Source: Halocaridina rubra
Taxonomy: Eukaryota > Arthropoda > Malacostraca > Decapoda > Atyidae
Direction of reading: 5' to 3'
DNA length: 64,000 nucleotides
Assembly: GCA_037179515.1 (NCBI GenBank)
Contig: JAXCGZ010007697.1
Span: 25,001 to 89,000, forward strand
Positions 1 through 11,554 of the stretch are shown one piece after another; position 1 is the first letter of the stretch, and each line of letters opens with the position of its first letter. Made by a program: the position numbers and the translations under genes. The notes under the pieces were generated by a model. That model was not told where the DNA came from, searched no databases, and worked only from the letters and a program-made list of their open reading frames with translations.

Positions 1-671
<671 letters not shown>

Positions 672-814
672 TTAATTGTAACTATTTCATCACAGAACCA
701 ATATTAAAGGCAATTGCATTAATATTAGCAATAGTAACAATGATTTAAAAATCAGAAATAACAAAATAAATAGGAAAATAAAAAAAGATAATTAATACCA
801 GCAATATTAACAAT
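672..814. repeat. Satellite A, left part
   Basis: This segment matches the sub-repeats starting near 3557 and 5058 (ACTATTT..., ATATTAGCAATAGTAAC). It is the beginning of a satellite A unit cut by the RTE-1 insertion at 815. Its last five bases, ACAAT (810-814), recur at 2209-2213 as the insertion's TSD. Confidence 0.8.
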
Positions 815-2208
815 CTATCAATCTACCTTGGCTTTCTCCCCCAATTGGGGGGTAGTCGACATAAAAAAAAGAAAAATCTATAAGGGAATTACTGTGCTCT
901 ATGGGCAATGACGAGGGAGCTAGCGACCATTCAGATGGCACTGCTAAAGTGCCACAGCCCATCCTCCCAGCTCTTCCACAAGCTGTTTCGCTTCATAACT
1001 ACCAACTCCCCTACTGCCCCTACCACAGGGCTTCCTCTGTAAGATGCAGCCCCATGGTAACAGCAGATGCCCATCAGAGCTGAGTCACAATCGCTCATCA
1101 CTTATTCCTATTCCTTGCACGCTCACTTGCTTCCCTCACATCCATCCTTCTATCATTCAGGGCTATACTTACTCCATCCATCATACAAACCTAGGCCTCC
1201 CTCTAGCATTTCTCCCATCAACTCTCGTATTCATCACCTTTTTTAGCAGTCTTTCACTCTATTTTCCCACTCTTTTGCTACTACCACTTTTGCTTCAACC
1301 AAAAAATGATCAGACATCCCAGCAGCCATGCCCCTAAATGCATGCACATCTTTCAATCTACCAATCATGCTCTTTGCTACCAACACATAATCCATCAATG
1401 CTCTTTCTTTCACTCATCTATTTGCCACTCTCATCCATGTATACTTATTTATTAACTTCTTCTTGAAAAAACTATTACCTATCACCAACTCTTGCTCCAC
1501 ACACATATCTAACAATCTCTCGCCACTCTCATTCCCACCTGGTACCCCATACTTTCCTACAACACCTTCTACCTCTCCATCACCCACTCTGGCATTCAAG
1601 TCACTCAACACAACTACATAGTTCCTTCTACTCAGACCATCCACACATCTAGTTAAATCATTCCAGAATTCATCCCACTCTTCCTTACTTCTCTCACATC
1701 CTGGCCCATGCGCACTAACAAAAGCCCAACATTCCCTACCAATCCTAGCCCTCACCCACATCAGCCTAGATGACACTTCTTTTCATTCCGCTACCTTATT
1801 TACCATCCATTCACTCAGAAATAATGCCACACCTTCTCTCGCTCTCCCCCTTTCAACCCCAGACACCCGACCTGTCACATCACCAAATGCCACTTCTCCT
1901 TTTCATTTCATCTTCGTCTCATACAATGCCAATACAGCCATTCTCCTCCTACCAAACATATATCCAATCCTACATCTTTTGTTCTCTATCGTACTACAGC
2001 TACGCACATTTAGACAACCCAAAACTAGAGTTTGGGGAGAAGTTATTCTCCCCTCTACTCCCCTTCTTCTTTGACGTCTCGCAGGAGGTTAATACAAGGG
2101 GTAGGATTCCCAGTCCCCTCGCCCCGTCCACTTTTAGTCGCCTCTTACAACACGCAGGGAATACGTTGGGGCTATTCTTTGATGTTGTTCCCACCACCAC
2201 CGGGCACG
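815..2208 (-). mobile_element. RTE-1 copy 1, internally deleted non-LTR element
   Basis: Minus-strand RTE-like retrotransposon carrying both ends. The 3' end (815-1260) matches 8197-8645 of copy 3. The 5' part (about 1270-2208) matches 10635-11540, so roughly 2 kb of RT sequence is missing. The 3' end has the family's terminal hairpin and a short TAGA-like tail at 815-826. A 5-bp TSD ACAAT (810-814 and 2209-2213) shows it inserted as one unit into satellite A. Whether the deletion happened before or after insertion cannot be told from one copy. It cannot encode a working reverse transcriptase. Confidence 0.88.
1414..1776 (-). pseudogene. RTE-1 endonuclease remnant (copy 1)
   Basis: This 120-codon open stretch encodes the middle of an AP-endonuclease-like domain. 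It contains the VLSDLNARVGDGE segment, equivalent to the GDxN motif of the family and read as LGDLNARVGDGE in copy 3. The downstream SDHF motif lies in another frame near 1300. The N-terminal strand with the ETK motif is encoded at about 1900-2000, also out of frame. In active elements this domain nicks target DNA to start target-primed reverse transcription. Frame breaks and the lack of an RT make it a pseudogene. Confidence 0.8.
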
Positions 2209-5200
2209 ACAATAAAGACCAAAATAGCAATAAAGATTAGAATTGCAATTATATATTCCAAAGTTGTAACTGTAACAAAATAACAACAAAAATAACTGCA
2301 ACACCAATCATTTAAGCAATTACATGTTTTACAGAAATTTATCATTAACTACAAAAATCAGTATTATATAGTGGAATTCAAACTAAAATTCTTTAGCCAT
2401 TATAAAGAAAAATAATGTCAATGATGAAAAGATTTCTTACATCAACAAAAGCAGTAATACTAATAAAAAAAATTATAAGACCAATAGTATCAACTATTAT
2501 CTAAACTCTAATAATAACACTATTTCTATCAATAATGGTAAAAATAGTAATAATATCAATATTATCTAACAATGAGAAAAATAGCATTAATAGAGGAATA
2601 GTAACACTATCGACCAAAAGAACATGAAAATAGAAATAGCAACTATAAAGAACAAAGTTGTAATAGTAACAAAACCTACTCCGACGCCAATAATCAAAGT
2701 AATAGTAACATTTACAAAAACAAAAAATAGATATTAACAGTAACTATGAAAATTAGTATTATATAAAAGGAATTCGAACCCAAACTCTTTATCCAATAGA
2801 AATGATAATGATGAAAAATTCACTTATACAAGCAAAAGCAGCAATACTGATCAAAAAGGCAACAGTAACCCCAGTAATATTGATTATGTGCAAAATTGTA
2901 ATAACTCTAAATGGAACAATAAGGATAAAAATAGTACTGAAATCAATAAAGTTGTAATAATAACAAAAGCAATCAAAACAATTGCATTCTTTTAAAAAAT
3001 AGTAACATTATCTACTAAATTTTAAAATAAATAGGGGAATTCAAACAAAAACTCTCTGGTCACTAGACATAAGAATAATATTAATAACAAAAAAATAATT
3101 TATAACAGCAAAAGTAGCAACCTGATCAAAAAAAAGCAATCATAAATCAAGAGTAATACTTATGTGCAAAATTGCAATGAGAAATCATTATAATATGTGC
3201 AGTATTAACAAAAAAGTAAAAAAAAATAAATGATTACATCAATAATAACAGAAAGAATTAAAAATGCAAAAGAAGGCCCATGAATATTAAGAAAAAAATA
3301 AAATAATTACACAAGTAGTAATAAAAATGACAAAGCAGAAATAATGTTAGAAAAGAATCAACAATGGAAAAATGTGAATAAAAATATAAATTTTACCACT
3401 AAATAGAGCAATACTAACAAATATTTTTTTCTATTATCAACAATCACAAAGTAATGAAAGAACTATTGAAGGTAGCAATAGTAACAAATACGACCAAATA
3501 AGCAATAAAATAACAGTAATAACAATAAATATTGCATTGTAATAATGACAAAACTGTAACTATTTGACCAAAGGACCAATATTAAAAGCAATTGCAATCA
3601 TATTAGCAATAGTAACAACACCTACTAATATTAGAAATAAGCATGGCAATTCTAGCGAAGATAATTTTAAAATCATAAATAACTAAATAGTAATGAAATG
3701 AAAAACATAACAGTAATACCATCAATATGAATAAAATTTGCTAAAATAGCAATAAGAATAAGAATTGCAACAATGCAGACAAAAGTTAAATAAAACAAAA
3801 TAACAATAAAAAATAACTGCAACACCAATAATCAAAGCAATTGCATTCTTTACAGAAATATTAACAATGACTTCTAAAATTCGTAATGCATAGGAGAATT
3901 CAAACGAAAACTCTTTAGCCAATAGCAATAAGAATAATGTTAATGATGAAAAAAAATCACTTATACCAACAAAAGCAGCAATAATAGTCAAAAAAGGAAT
4001 AGCAAGGCCAATAGTAACAATTATAGGCAAAATTGTAATAATAACACTATTTGTAACAATATTGATAAAAACTGTAATAATAAAGAGATAATAGCATTGA
4101 TTAAAGCAATAGTTACAATAACAACCAAAATAGCAATAAAAACAAGACTAGTAACTATAAAGAACAAATTTGTAAACATAACTAAAAAGACTCAACACTA
4201 ACAATCAAAGCAATTGCACTCTTTACAAAAATAGTAATATCATCTACGAAAACCAACTGCAAAAATTAGTAATACATACTTTTAGCCATTAGAAATAAAT
4301 CTACTTTAATGATGAAAAAATCACTTATACCAGCAAAAGCAGCAATACTGATAAAAAAAAAGCAATAATAAAAAACTAGCATCAATTATGAACAAAATTG
4401 TAATAATAAAACTAATTGGAGCAAAAATAAAATATAGCATTAATATCAATAAAGTTGCAATAATAATAAAAATAACCCCAATACCAATAATAATAGCAAT
4501 TGCATTCTTTACAAAATAATAACATTGACTACTAAAATAAAAAATAAATAAGGGAATTCAGACAAAGAATTTCTACCCACTAGAAAGAAGAATAATATTA
4601 ATGATGAAAAAATACTTTATAACAGCAAAAGTAGAAATACTAGTGAAAAAAAGCAATATTAAAACCAATATAATTAATCATGTGCAAAATTGCAATATGG
4701 AATAAAAAAAATTATGGTAATTACCAGAGTATCAAAAATACCTGCATTACTGACAAAAAAGACAAAAGATATTATGATTACATAAATGATAACCGAAGTA
4801 ATAAAAATTGTCAAAAAAAGGGCCTGTGAATATTAGGAGCAAAATAGCAATAATTCTAGAAAATTAACAATAATGAAAATATGTCAAAAATAATATCAAT
4901 TTTACCAGTAACCTTTATGCTTAGTAGTAAATAGAATAATTCTAACAAAGTAATGAAAGAACTATTAAAGGTAGCAATAGCAACAATAACGACCAAAAGA
5001 GCAATAGAACAACAATAGTAACAATAAAGACTAAATTGTAATAATAACAAAATTGAAACTATTTGATCAAAGTACCAATAATAAAAGTAATTACATTCAT
5101 ATTAGCAATAGTAGCTATAACTACTATTATTAGTAATAACTGAGGCTATTCGAACAAAGATAATTTGAAAATCAGAAAGAACGAAATAGTAATGAAAATG

Positions 5201-6550
5201 AAATAATATCAATAATACTAGCAATATAAACAAAAATAGTCAAAAATCAATAAGAATATGAATTGCAACAATAATAATAAAGTGTAACACCAATGATCCA
5301 AGCAACTGCATTCTTCACAGAAATATTAACATTAACTATTAAAATTAGTAATACGTAGGAGAATCCAAACAAAAACTCTTTAGCCATTAAAAATTTTAAT
5401 AATGATAGATGAAAAAATCACTTATACCAGCAAAAGTAGCAATGCTGAACAAACAAGTAATAATAAAACGAATAGTGTCAATTATGAGCACTAATTGAAG
5501 CAATAATGATAAAAATAACAATAATGATAACATTATTAGCAATAAAGAAAAACTAATACTAATATGAGCAATAGTAACAATAACGACCAAAATGGCATAA
5601 TAACAAGAATAGGAACTATAAAAAACAAAGTTGTACTAATAACAGAAATGACTCCAACGGTAATAATCAAAACAATTGTTTTCTTTGCAGAAATATTAAC
5701 ATTATCTACTAATATTCCAAATAAATATTTACATTAACTACAAATATTAGCATTGCATAGTGGGAAAAAAAACTTTATTATAAATAAGTATAACGTTAAT
5801 TATAAAAAAAAATCACTTATACCAGCAAAAGCAGCAATACTGATAAAAAAAAATAATAAATCCAATGGGATAAATTATGAGAAAAATTTTAATAATAACA
5901 CTAATTGAAAGAAAAATTATAAAAATAGAATTAAAATTAATAAAGTTCGAATAATAAGAAAAATAACTGCAACACCAATTATCAATGCAATTGCATTCTT
6001 TACAGAAATATTAACATTAACTGTTAAATTAGAAAAAAAATAGAGGTATTCAAGCAAAAACTCTCTAGCCAATAGAAAACGTATTATATTAATGATGAAA
6101 AAAAATCGTTTATGGAAGCAAAAGTAGCAATACTGATAAAAAAAAAAATAGTGCTAATTATATGTAAAACAATAACAATTATTATATATCAAAATTATCT
6201 TCAGTACTGACAAAAAAGTCAAAAAATGCGATAGTAATATCAGTAATAACAGAAATGATAAATATTGCAAAAAAAAGGCCCTTGAATATTGAAATAAATT
6301 AGAATAATAACACAAGTAATAATAATGACTCCAACACAAATAATCAAAGCAAATGCGTTCTTTGAAAGAAACATTAACATTATCTACAAAAATTAAAGAT
6401 ATAGAGGGGAAATAAAATCTCTCTAGCTACTAGAAATAAGAAAAATATTAATGATGAAAAATAATTTATTACAGGAAAATTAGCAATACTAACCAAAAAG
6501 GCAATAATATATCCAATAGTAATAATTATGTACAAAATTGCAATAATTTA
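2209..6550. repeat. Satellite A (AT-rich, ~1.5-kb higher-order unit)
   Basis: A long AT-rich array rich in AATAAC, AATAG and AAAAATAG words, without coding capacity. Landmark words of the type GCAATTGCATTCTTTACA recur at about 2316, 3837 and 5302 (position A), about 2699, 4210 and 5671 (B), and about 2978, 4496 and 5997 (C). A further landmark recurs at 3557 and 5058. Each series is spaced 1.46-1.52 kb, while neighbouring landmarks are unevenly spaced (285-380 bp, then about 850 bp). This indicates a higher-order repeat built from diverged sub-repeats. The array ends at RTE-1 copy 2. Positions were measured by eye. Confidence 0.8.
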
Positions 6551-6851
6551 TCTACCTTGGCTGTTTCCACTTTTAATTATGGGGTAGCCAACGTTAAAAT
6601 AGAAAACAATAAGGGGATTACTTTGCTCTATGGGCAATGACGAGGGAGCTAGCGACCGTTCAGATGGCACTGCTGGAGTGCCACAGCCCATCCTCCCGGC
6701 TCTTCCACAACCTGTGTCGCTTCATAACTGCCAACTCTCCTACTGCCCCTACCACAGGGCTTCCTCTGTAAGATGCAGCCCCGTGGTAACAGCAGATACC
6801 CATCAGAGCTGCGTCACAATCGCTCGCCACTCATTCCTATTCCTAGCACTC
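6551..6851 (-). mobile_element. RTE-1 copy 2, 5'-truncated 3' end
   Basis: About 300 bp matching the 3' terminus of RTE-1 (compare 8197-8505), minus strand. The terminal hairpin is present but weakened, and the tail is TTTATC-like. Only the last few RT codons and the 3' UTR remain. The left side is satellite A and the right side begins directly inside a satellite B monomer (CCAGGTTTATTGCAAAG). No TSD is visible, as expected if the two flanks were not contiguous before a rearrangement. Confidence 0.88.
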
Positions 6852-8196
6852 TCCAGGTTTATTGCAAAGTGTACCTAAAACTAGAAATAATATGAATAGG
6901 CATCTCACCATATGCAGGTTGATTGTCAGATATCCCAGCACAGAAGACAAAATAAACAGGCACCTTACCATGTCCAGGTTAATTGCCAAGTATTCCAAGC
7001 GCCGATGGCACAATGAGCAGGTATCTCACCATATCCATTTTGATTGCCACATATAACCAACATCGATGACAATATCAACAGTTACTAGCCATATCACCAT
7101 TACCAGGTTGTATGCCAGATATACCCTTCACCAAAAAGAAAATGAACACGTTTCATATCATATGCTGGTTGAAAGAAACTTATTCCCAATATCGAGGACT
7201 AAATAAACTGGCATCTCAGAATCCAGGGTGATTGTGATATATACTCAACACAGAGATAAAAATGAACAGCGATCTCACTTTATTCATGTTGATAGTTGGA
7301 TAATATACCCAACACCGAAGATGTAACGAACAGGTATCTCATCATATCCTGGTTGATTGCCAGATATACCTAACAGAGAGGTTGAAATGAGCATGCATCT
7401 TACCATATCGAGATTGATTGTCAAGTATTCCTAACACCAAAAATAAATTGAACAGACATCTTGCCATATCCATGTAATTTGTCAAGACTACCAAACACCG
7501 AGGATAAAATGAGCAAGCATCTCACCATATACAGCTTGTTTTTCAGACATATCCAATATTGTTAATAAAATGAGCAACCGTCTTAGTATATTCATGTTGA
7601 TTGTTAGATATACCCAACACCGAGGCCAAAATGGACATGCATCTCACCATATCCAGAGTGATTGCAAGTGTACCTATCACTAAAAATAAAGTGAACAGGT
7701 AACTCATCATATCAAGGTTGATTGTCAGATATGCCCAGCATGAGGACAAAATGAACAGGCATCTCACGATATTCAGGTTGATTTTAAGACATACCCTGCA
7801 CTGAGTCCAAAATGGACAGACATCGTACCATATCCAGGATGATTGCAAAGTGTACCTAGCACTAAAATCAAATGAAGTGGCATCTCACCATATTAAGGTT
7901 TAATGTCATATATGCCCAGCACTAATGACAAAATGAACAGGCATCTCACCATATCCAGGTTGATTGTCATGCATTCCCAACACTGATTACAAAATTAACA
8001 GACATTTCACCATTTCTACTTAAATTGCCAGATATACCCAGCATCACTGACAAAATGAACAGTCATCTCAAGTTATCCAGGTTGATAATTAATTATACTC
8101 AACACTGGGGATAAAAAAAAAAAAACAGGTATTTTACCATACACCGATCAATATATGAACAGGCATCTCACCATACACAGGTTGATTACCAGATAT
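6852..8196. repeat. Satellite B (~61-bp monomers), first block
   Basis: Tandem monomers of about 61 bp. A typical unit reads GAACAGGCATCTCACCATAT, then CCAGGTTGATTGTCAGATAT, then ACCCAACACCGAGGATAAAA. Monomers differ from one another by roughly 10-30 percent. The last bases, GATAT (8192-8196), are the TSD of RTE-1 copy 3. No coding potential; short ORFs here are shadows of the repeat. Confidence 0.95.
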
Positions 8197-8478
8197 TATT
8201 CTATCTACCTTGGCTGTTTCCCCCTTTAATTGAGGGGTAGCCGACATCAAGAAAGGAAAACAAATAGGGGGATTACTTTGCTCTATGGGCAATGACGAGG
8301 GAGCTAGCGACCGTTCAGATGGCACTGCTGGAGTGCCACAGCCCATCCTCCCGGCTCTTCACAACCTATGTCGCTTCACAACTGCCAACTCCTCCTACTG
8401 CCCCTACCACAGGGCTACCTCTGTAAGATGCAGCCCCGTGGTAACAGCAGATGCCCATCAGAGATGCGTCACAATCAC

Positions 8479-9964
8479 TCACCACTCATTCCTATTCCTA
8501 GCACGCTCACTTGCTTCCCTCACATCCATCTTCCAATCATTCAAGGCTCTCCTTACTCCATCCATCCATCCAAACCTAGGCCTCCCTCTAGCATTTCTCC
8601 CATCAACTCTCGCATTCATCACCTTTTTCAGCAGCCTTTCATCATCCATCCTTTCCACATGGCCAAACCATCTCAGAACATTCATATCTACTCTGGCTGC
8701 AATTTCTCTCCTCACACCCATTCTTGCTCTCACCACTTCATTCCTAACCCTATCCAATCGAGATACACCAATCATACTCCTCAGGCTTTTCATCTCAAAC
8801 ACATTTAGTTTCCGTCTCTCACTTACTTTCATACCCCATAACTCTGATCCATACATCACAGTTGGCACAACCACTTTCTCATACAAAACTTTCTTAACAT
8901 TCATTTCCAACCCTCTATTCTTCATCACTCCTTTCAATGCACCCAACACTTTACATCCTTCATTCACTCTGTGACACACATCTGCTTCCACTCCATCATT
9001 TGCAGCTATAATCGAGCCTAAATACTTAAACTGATTAACCTCCTCAAGTGTCTCTCCATTCAACATAACATTCAATCCAGCACCATCCTCATTTCTTGTA
9101 CACCTCATAACCTTACTCTTTCCCACATTCACTCGCAACTTCCTTCTCTCAAACACCATTCCAACTTCTGACACTAACTGACACAGCTTTTCCTCTGAAT
9201 CTGCCACCACCACAGTATCATCTGCAAACAGCAACTGATTCAGCTCCCACTCGTTATCATCCCCATCTACCATTCTCAAACCTCGACCATGCACTTGTTC
9301 ATTCACCTCTCTTACAACTCCATCACTACAAATTGAACAGCCATGGTGACATCACACATCCCTGTCTCAGTCCCACACTCACTGGAAACCACTCACTCAC
9401 TTCATTCCCTACCCTAACACAAGCTCTACTGCCCTCATACAAACTTTTTACTGCATGCAACAATTTGCCATTGATTCCATATAATCTCAAAACATTCCAC
9501 ATAGCCTCTCTATCAACTCTATCATATGCTTTCTCCAGATCCAAAAATGCAAAATTCACATCCTTACCCTTTGCTAAATATTTCTCACATAACTGCCTAA
9601 CTATAAAAATCTGATCTATACAACCTCTACCTCTCCTAAAACCTATCTGCACTTCCGCTATCACATATTCTGTCTTATCCCTAATCCTATTAACCAGTAT
9701 CCTACCATACACTTTTCCTACCACACTCAACAAACTTATACCCCTAAAATTACTGCATTCATACATATCTCCCTTACCTTTGTATAGGGGCACTATACAG
9801 GCAATCACCCATTCCACTGGCACCAATGACAACATAAAGCATATATTAAACACTCTCACTAACCATTCCAATGCAGTCACACCCCCTTCTTTCAACATCT
9901 CCACTCTCACACCATCCATTCCTGGTGCTTTACCTGCTTTCGCTTCATACAATGCCCTTTTCAC
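8479..9964 (-). pseudogene. RTE-1 reverse transcriptase (copy 3)
   Basis: Two open pieces (9964-9326 and 9306-8479) form one RT split by a frameshift near 9320. The first holds AGKAPGMDGVR (finger motif), FRGISLLSVVGK, FAFLDLEKAYDRVD (catalytic Asp) and VGLRQGCVMSPWLFNL. The second has LLFADDTVVVA (catalytic Asp pair), FKYLGS and the C-terminal RWFGHVERMDDERL with GRNARGRPRFGW, typical of RTE-like proteins. All key RT residues remain, so inactivation is by frame breaks only. The frame also shifts at 9964 from the upstream linker. Confidence 0.88.
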
Positions 9965-11497
9965 CTCCTCTCTGTAATCTCTCTTTCGTTTTCATCTCCC
10001 ATTACTGGTCCTTGAACCCCTCCCACTGCCACTATAGCTGCCTCTCTATCTTCCTCAACATTCAACAAGCACTCAAAATATTCTGCCCATCTTTTCCTTG
10101 CATCGTTCCCTCTTAACATCTGTCCATTCACATCTTTCACTGTCTCTTCCATCCTCGATCCACCCTTCCTTACTCTCTTCACTTCTTTCCAAAACTTCTT
10201 TTTTATTCTCCTCATATGACCTACTAAAATCCTGTCCCCACCTAACATTTGCCAACCTCTTCTCTTCCTCTACCTTCCACTTGGTTTCCACATTTTTCTC
10301 CCTATATCTTCCATACTTCTTCCTACTTTTACACTGCAGCCATTCCTCAAAAGCCCTCTTTTTCTCTTCCACCTTCATTTTCACCCCTTCACTCCACCAC
10401 TCTCTGCCCCTCCTCATGCCACCTCCAACAAACCTCTTTCCACACACATCAATTCCATGTCCCACAAAACATTTTTTCATCAACCCCCATTCCTCCCCTA
10501 AATCCCCAAGTTCTCTTTCTTTCACCCTGTCATATGCCACTCTCAACCTGTCCTGATATTCCTGTCTCTTCTCTGGCTTTTTCAACTCTTCCACCTTCAC
10601 TATTTCCCTTCTACATCCCCCCACACTATTTCCCCACTCATTTGCTACTACCACTTTTGCTTCAATCAAAAAATGATCAGACATCCCAGCAGCCACACCC
10701 CTGAATACATGTACATCTTTCACTCTACCAACCATGCTCTCTGCTACCAACACATAATCCATCAATGCTCATTCTTTCACTCTTCCATTTGCTACTCTCA
10801 TCCATGTATACTTATTTATTAACTTCTTCTTGAATAAACTATTACCTATCACCAACTATTGCTCCACACACATATCTAACAGTCTCTCGCCACTCTCATT
10901 CCCACCTGGTACCCCATACTTTCCTACAACACCTTCTATCTCTCCATCACCCACTCTGGCATTCAAATCACCCAACACAACTACATAGTTCCTTCTACTC
11001 AGACCATCCACACATCTAGATAACTCATCCCAGAATTCATCCCGCTCTTCCTCACTTCTCTCACATCCTGGCCCATTCACACTAACAAAAGCCCAACATT
11101 CCCTTCCTATCCTAGCCCTCACCCACATCAGCCTAGATGACACTTCATTCAATTCCACCACCTAATTTACCATCCATTCACTCAGCAATAATGCCACACC
11201 TTCTCTCGCTCTCCCCCACTCAATCCCAGACACCCTACCCGTCACATCACCAAATGCCACTTCTCCTTTTCCTTTCATCTTCGTCTCACACACTGCCAAT
11301 ACATCCATCCTCCTCCTACCAAGCATATATCCAATCTCACATCTTTTGCTCTCTATCGTACTACAACCATGCACATTTAGACAACCCAAAACTAGAGTTT
11401 GGGGAGAAATTATTCTCCCCTCTACTCCCCTTCTTCTTTGACGTCTCGCAGGAGGTTGAAACAAGGGAGGGATTCCTAGTCCCCCCGCCCCGTCCAC
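9961..11497 (-). pseudogene. RTE-1 endonuclease and linker (copy 3)
   Basis: Reading down from 11497, the product begins with the family's LNVHG start, then AVCETKMKG (catalytic Glu), LGDLNARVGDGE, and AGMSDHFLIEAK (the SDH motif). A Lys/Glu-rich, Trp-containing linker (RREWW and RWGQDF type) follows. In-frame stops occur near 11162 and 10856 (CVEQ-stop), another just above 10765, and a frameshift lies near 10200-10250. The domain would nick DNA before target-primed reverse transcription. The arrangement matches an RTE single ORF of about 1,000 codons. Confidence 0.85.
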
Positions 11498-11554
11498 TTT
11501 TAGTCGCCTTTTACGACACGCAGGGAATACGGTGAGGCTATTCCCATCAGTGAG

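Larger units (their letters stand above)
8197..11554 (-). mobile_element. RTE-1 copy 3, near-full-length non-LTR element
   Basis: A 3,358-bp minus-strand element inserted in satellite B, with TSD GATAT at 8192-8196 and 11555-11559. Removing it restores a normal monomer. From 5' to 3' (high to low coordinates) it has a GC-rich leader (about 11400-11554) with the word TTTTAGTCGCC on the plus strand, an AP-type endonuclease, a linker, a reverse transcriptase, and a C-terminal region with a GHVERMDDERL-type motif. It ends in a 3' hairpin and a TATTCTATC tail. The RT and C-terminal motifs fit the RTE clade; the clade is by recognition, not phylogeny. Several frameshifts and stops make it inactive. 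Confidence 0.9.

Noticed and set aside
3722..6339. Leu/Ile/Ser-rich minus-strand ORFs resembling transmembrane proteins
   Set aside because: Frame-by-chance ORFs in AT-rich satellite A; they recur with the repeat and lack conserved start or length.
8285..8974. 229-aa plus-strand ORF starting MGNDEGASD, repeated at 901, 6630 and 47602
   Set aside because: It is the antisense of the RTE-1 3' end and RT, repeated because the element is repeated. The minus strand carries recognisable RT motifs.
10098..10704. Ser/Pro/His-rich plus-strand ORFs
   Set aside because: Antisense shadows of the Lys/Glu-rich RTE-1 linker.
11500..11554. HDV-like ribozyme at the RTE-1 5' end
   Set aside because: The GGAATA/TATTCC pairing leaves only about nine bases between the arms, too few for the nested P2/P3 fold, and copy 1 does not keep the same pairing.
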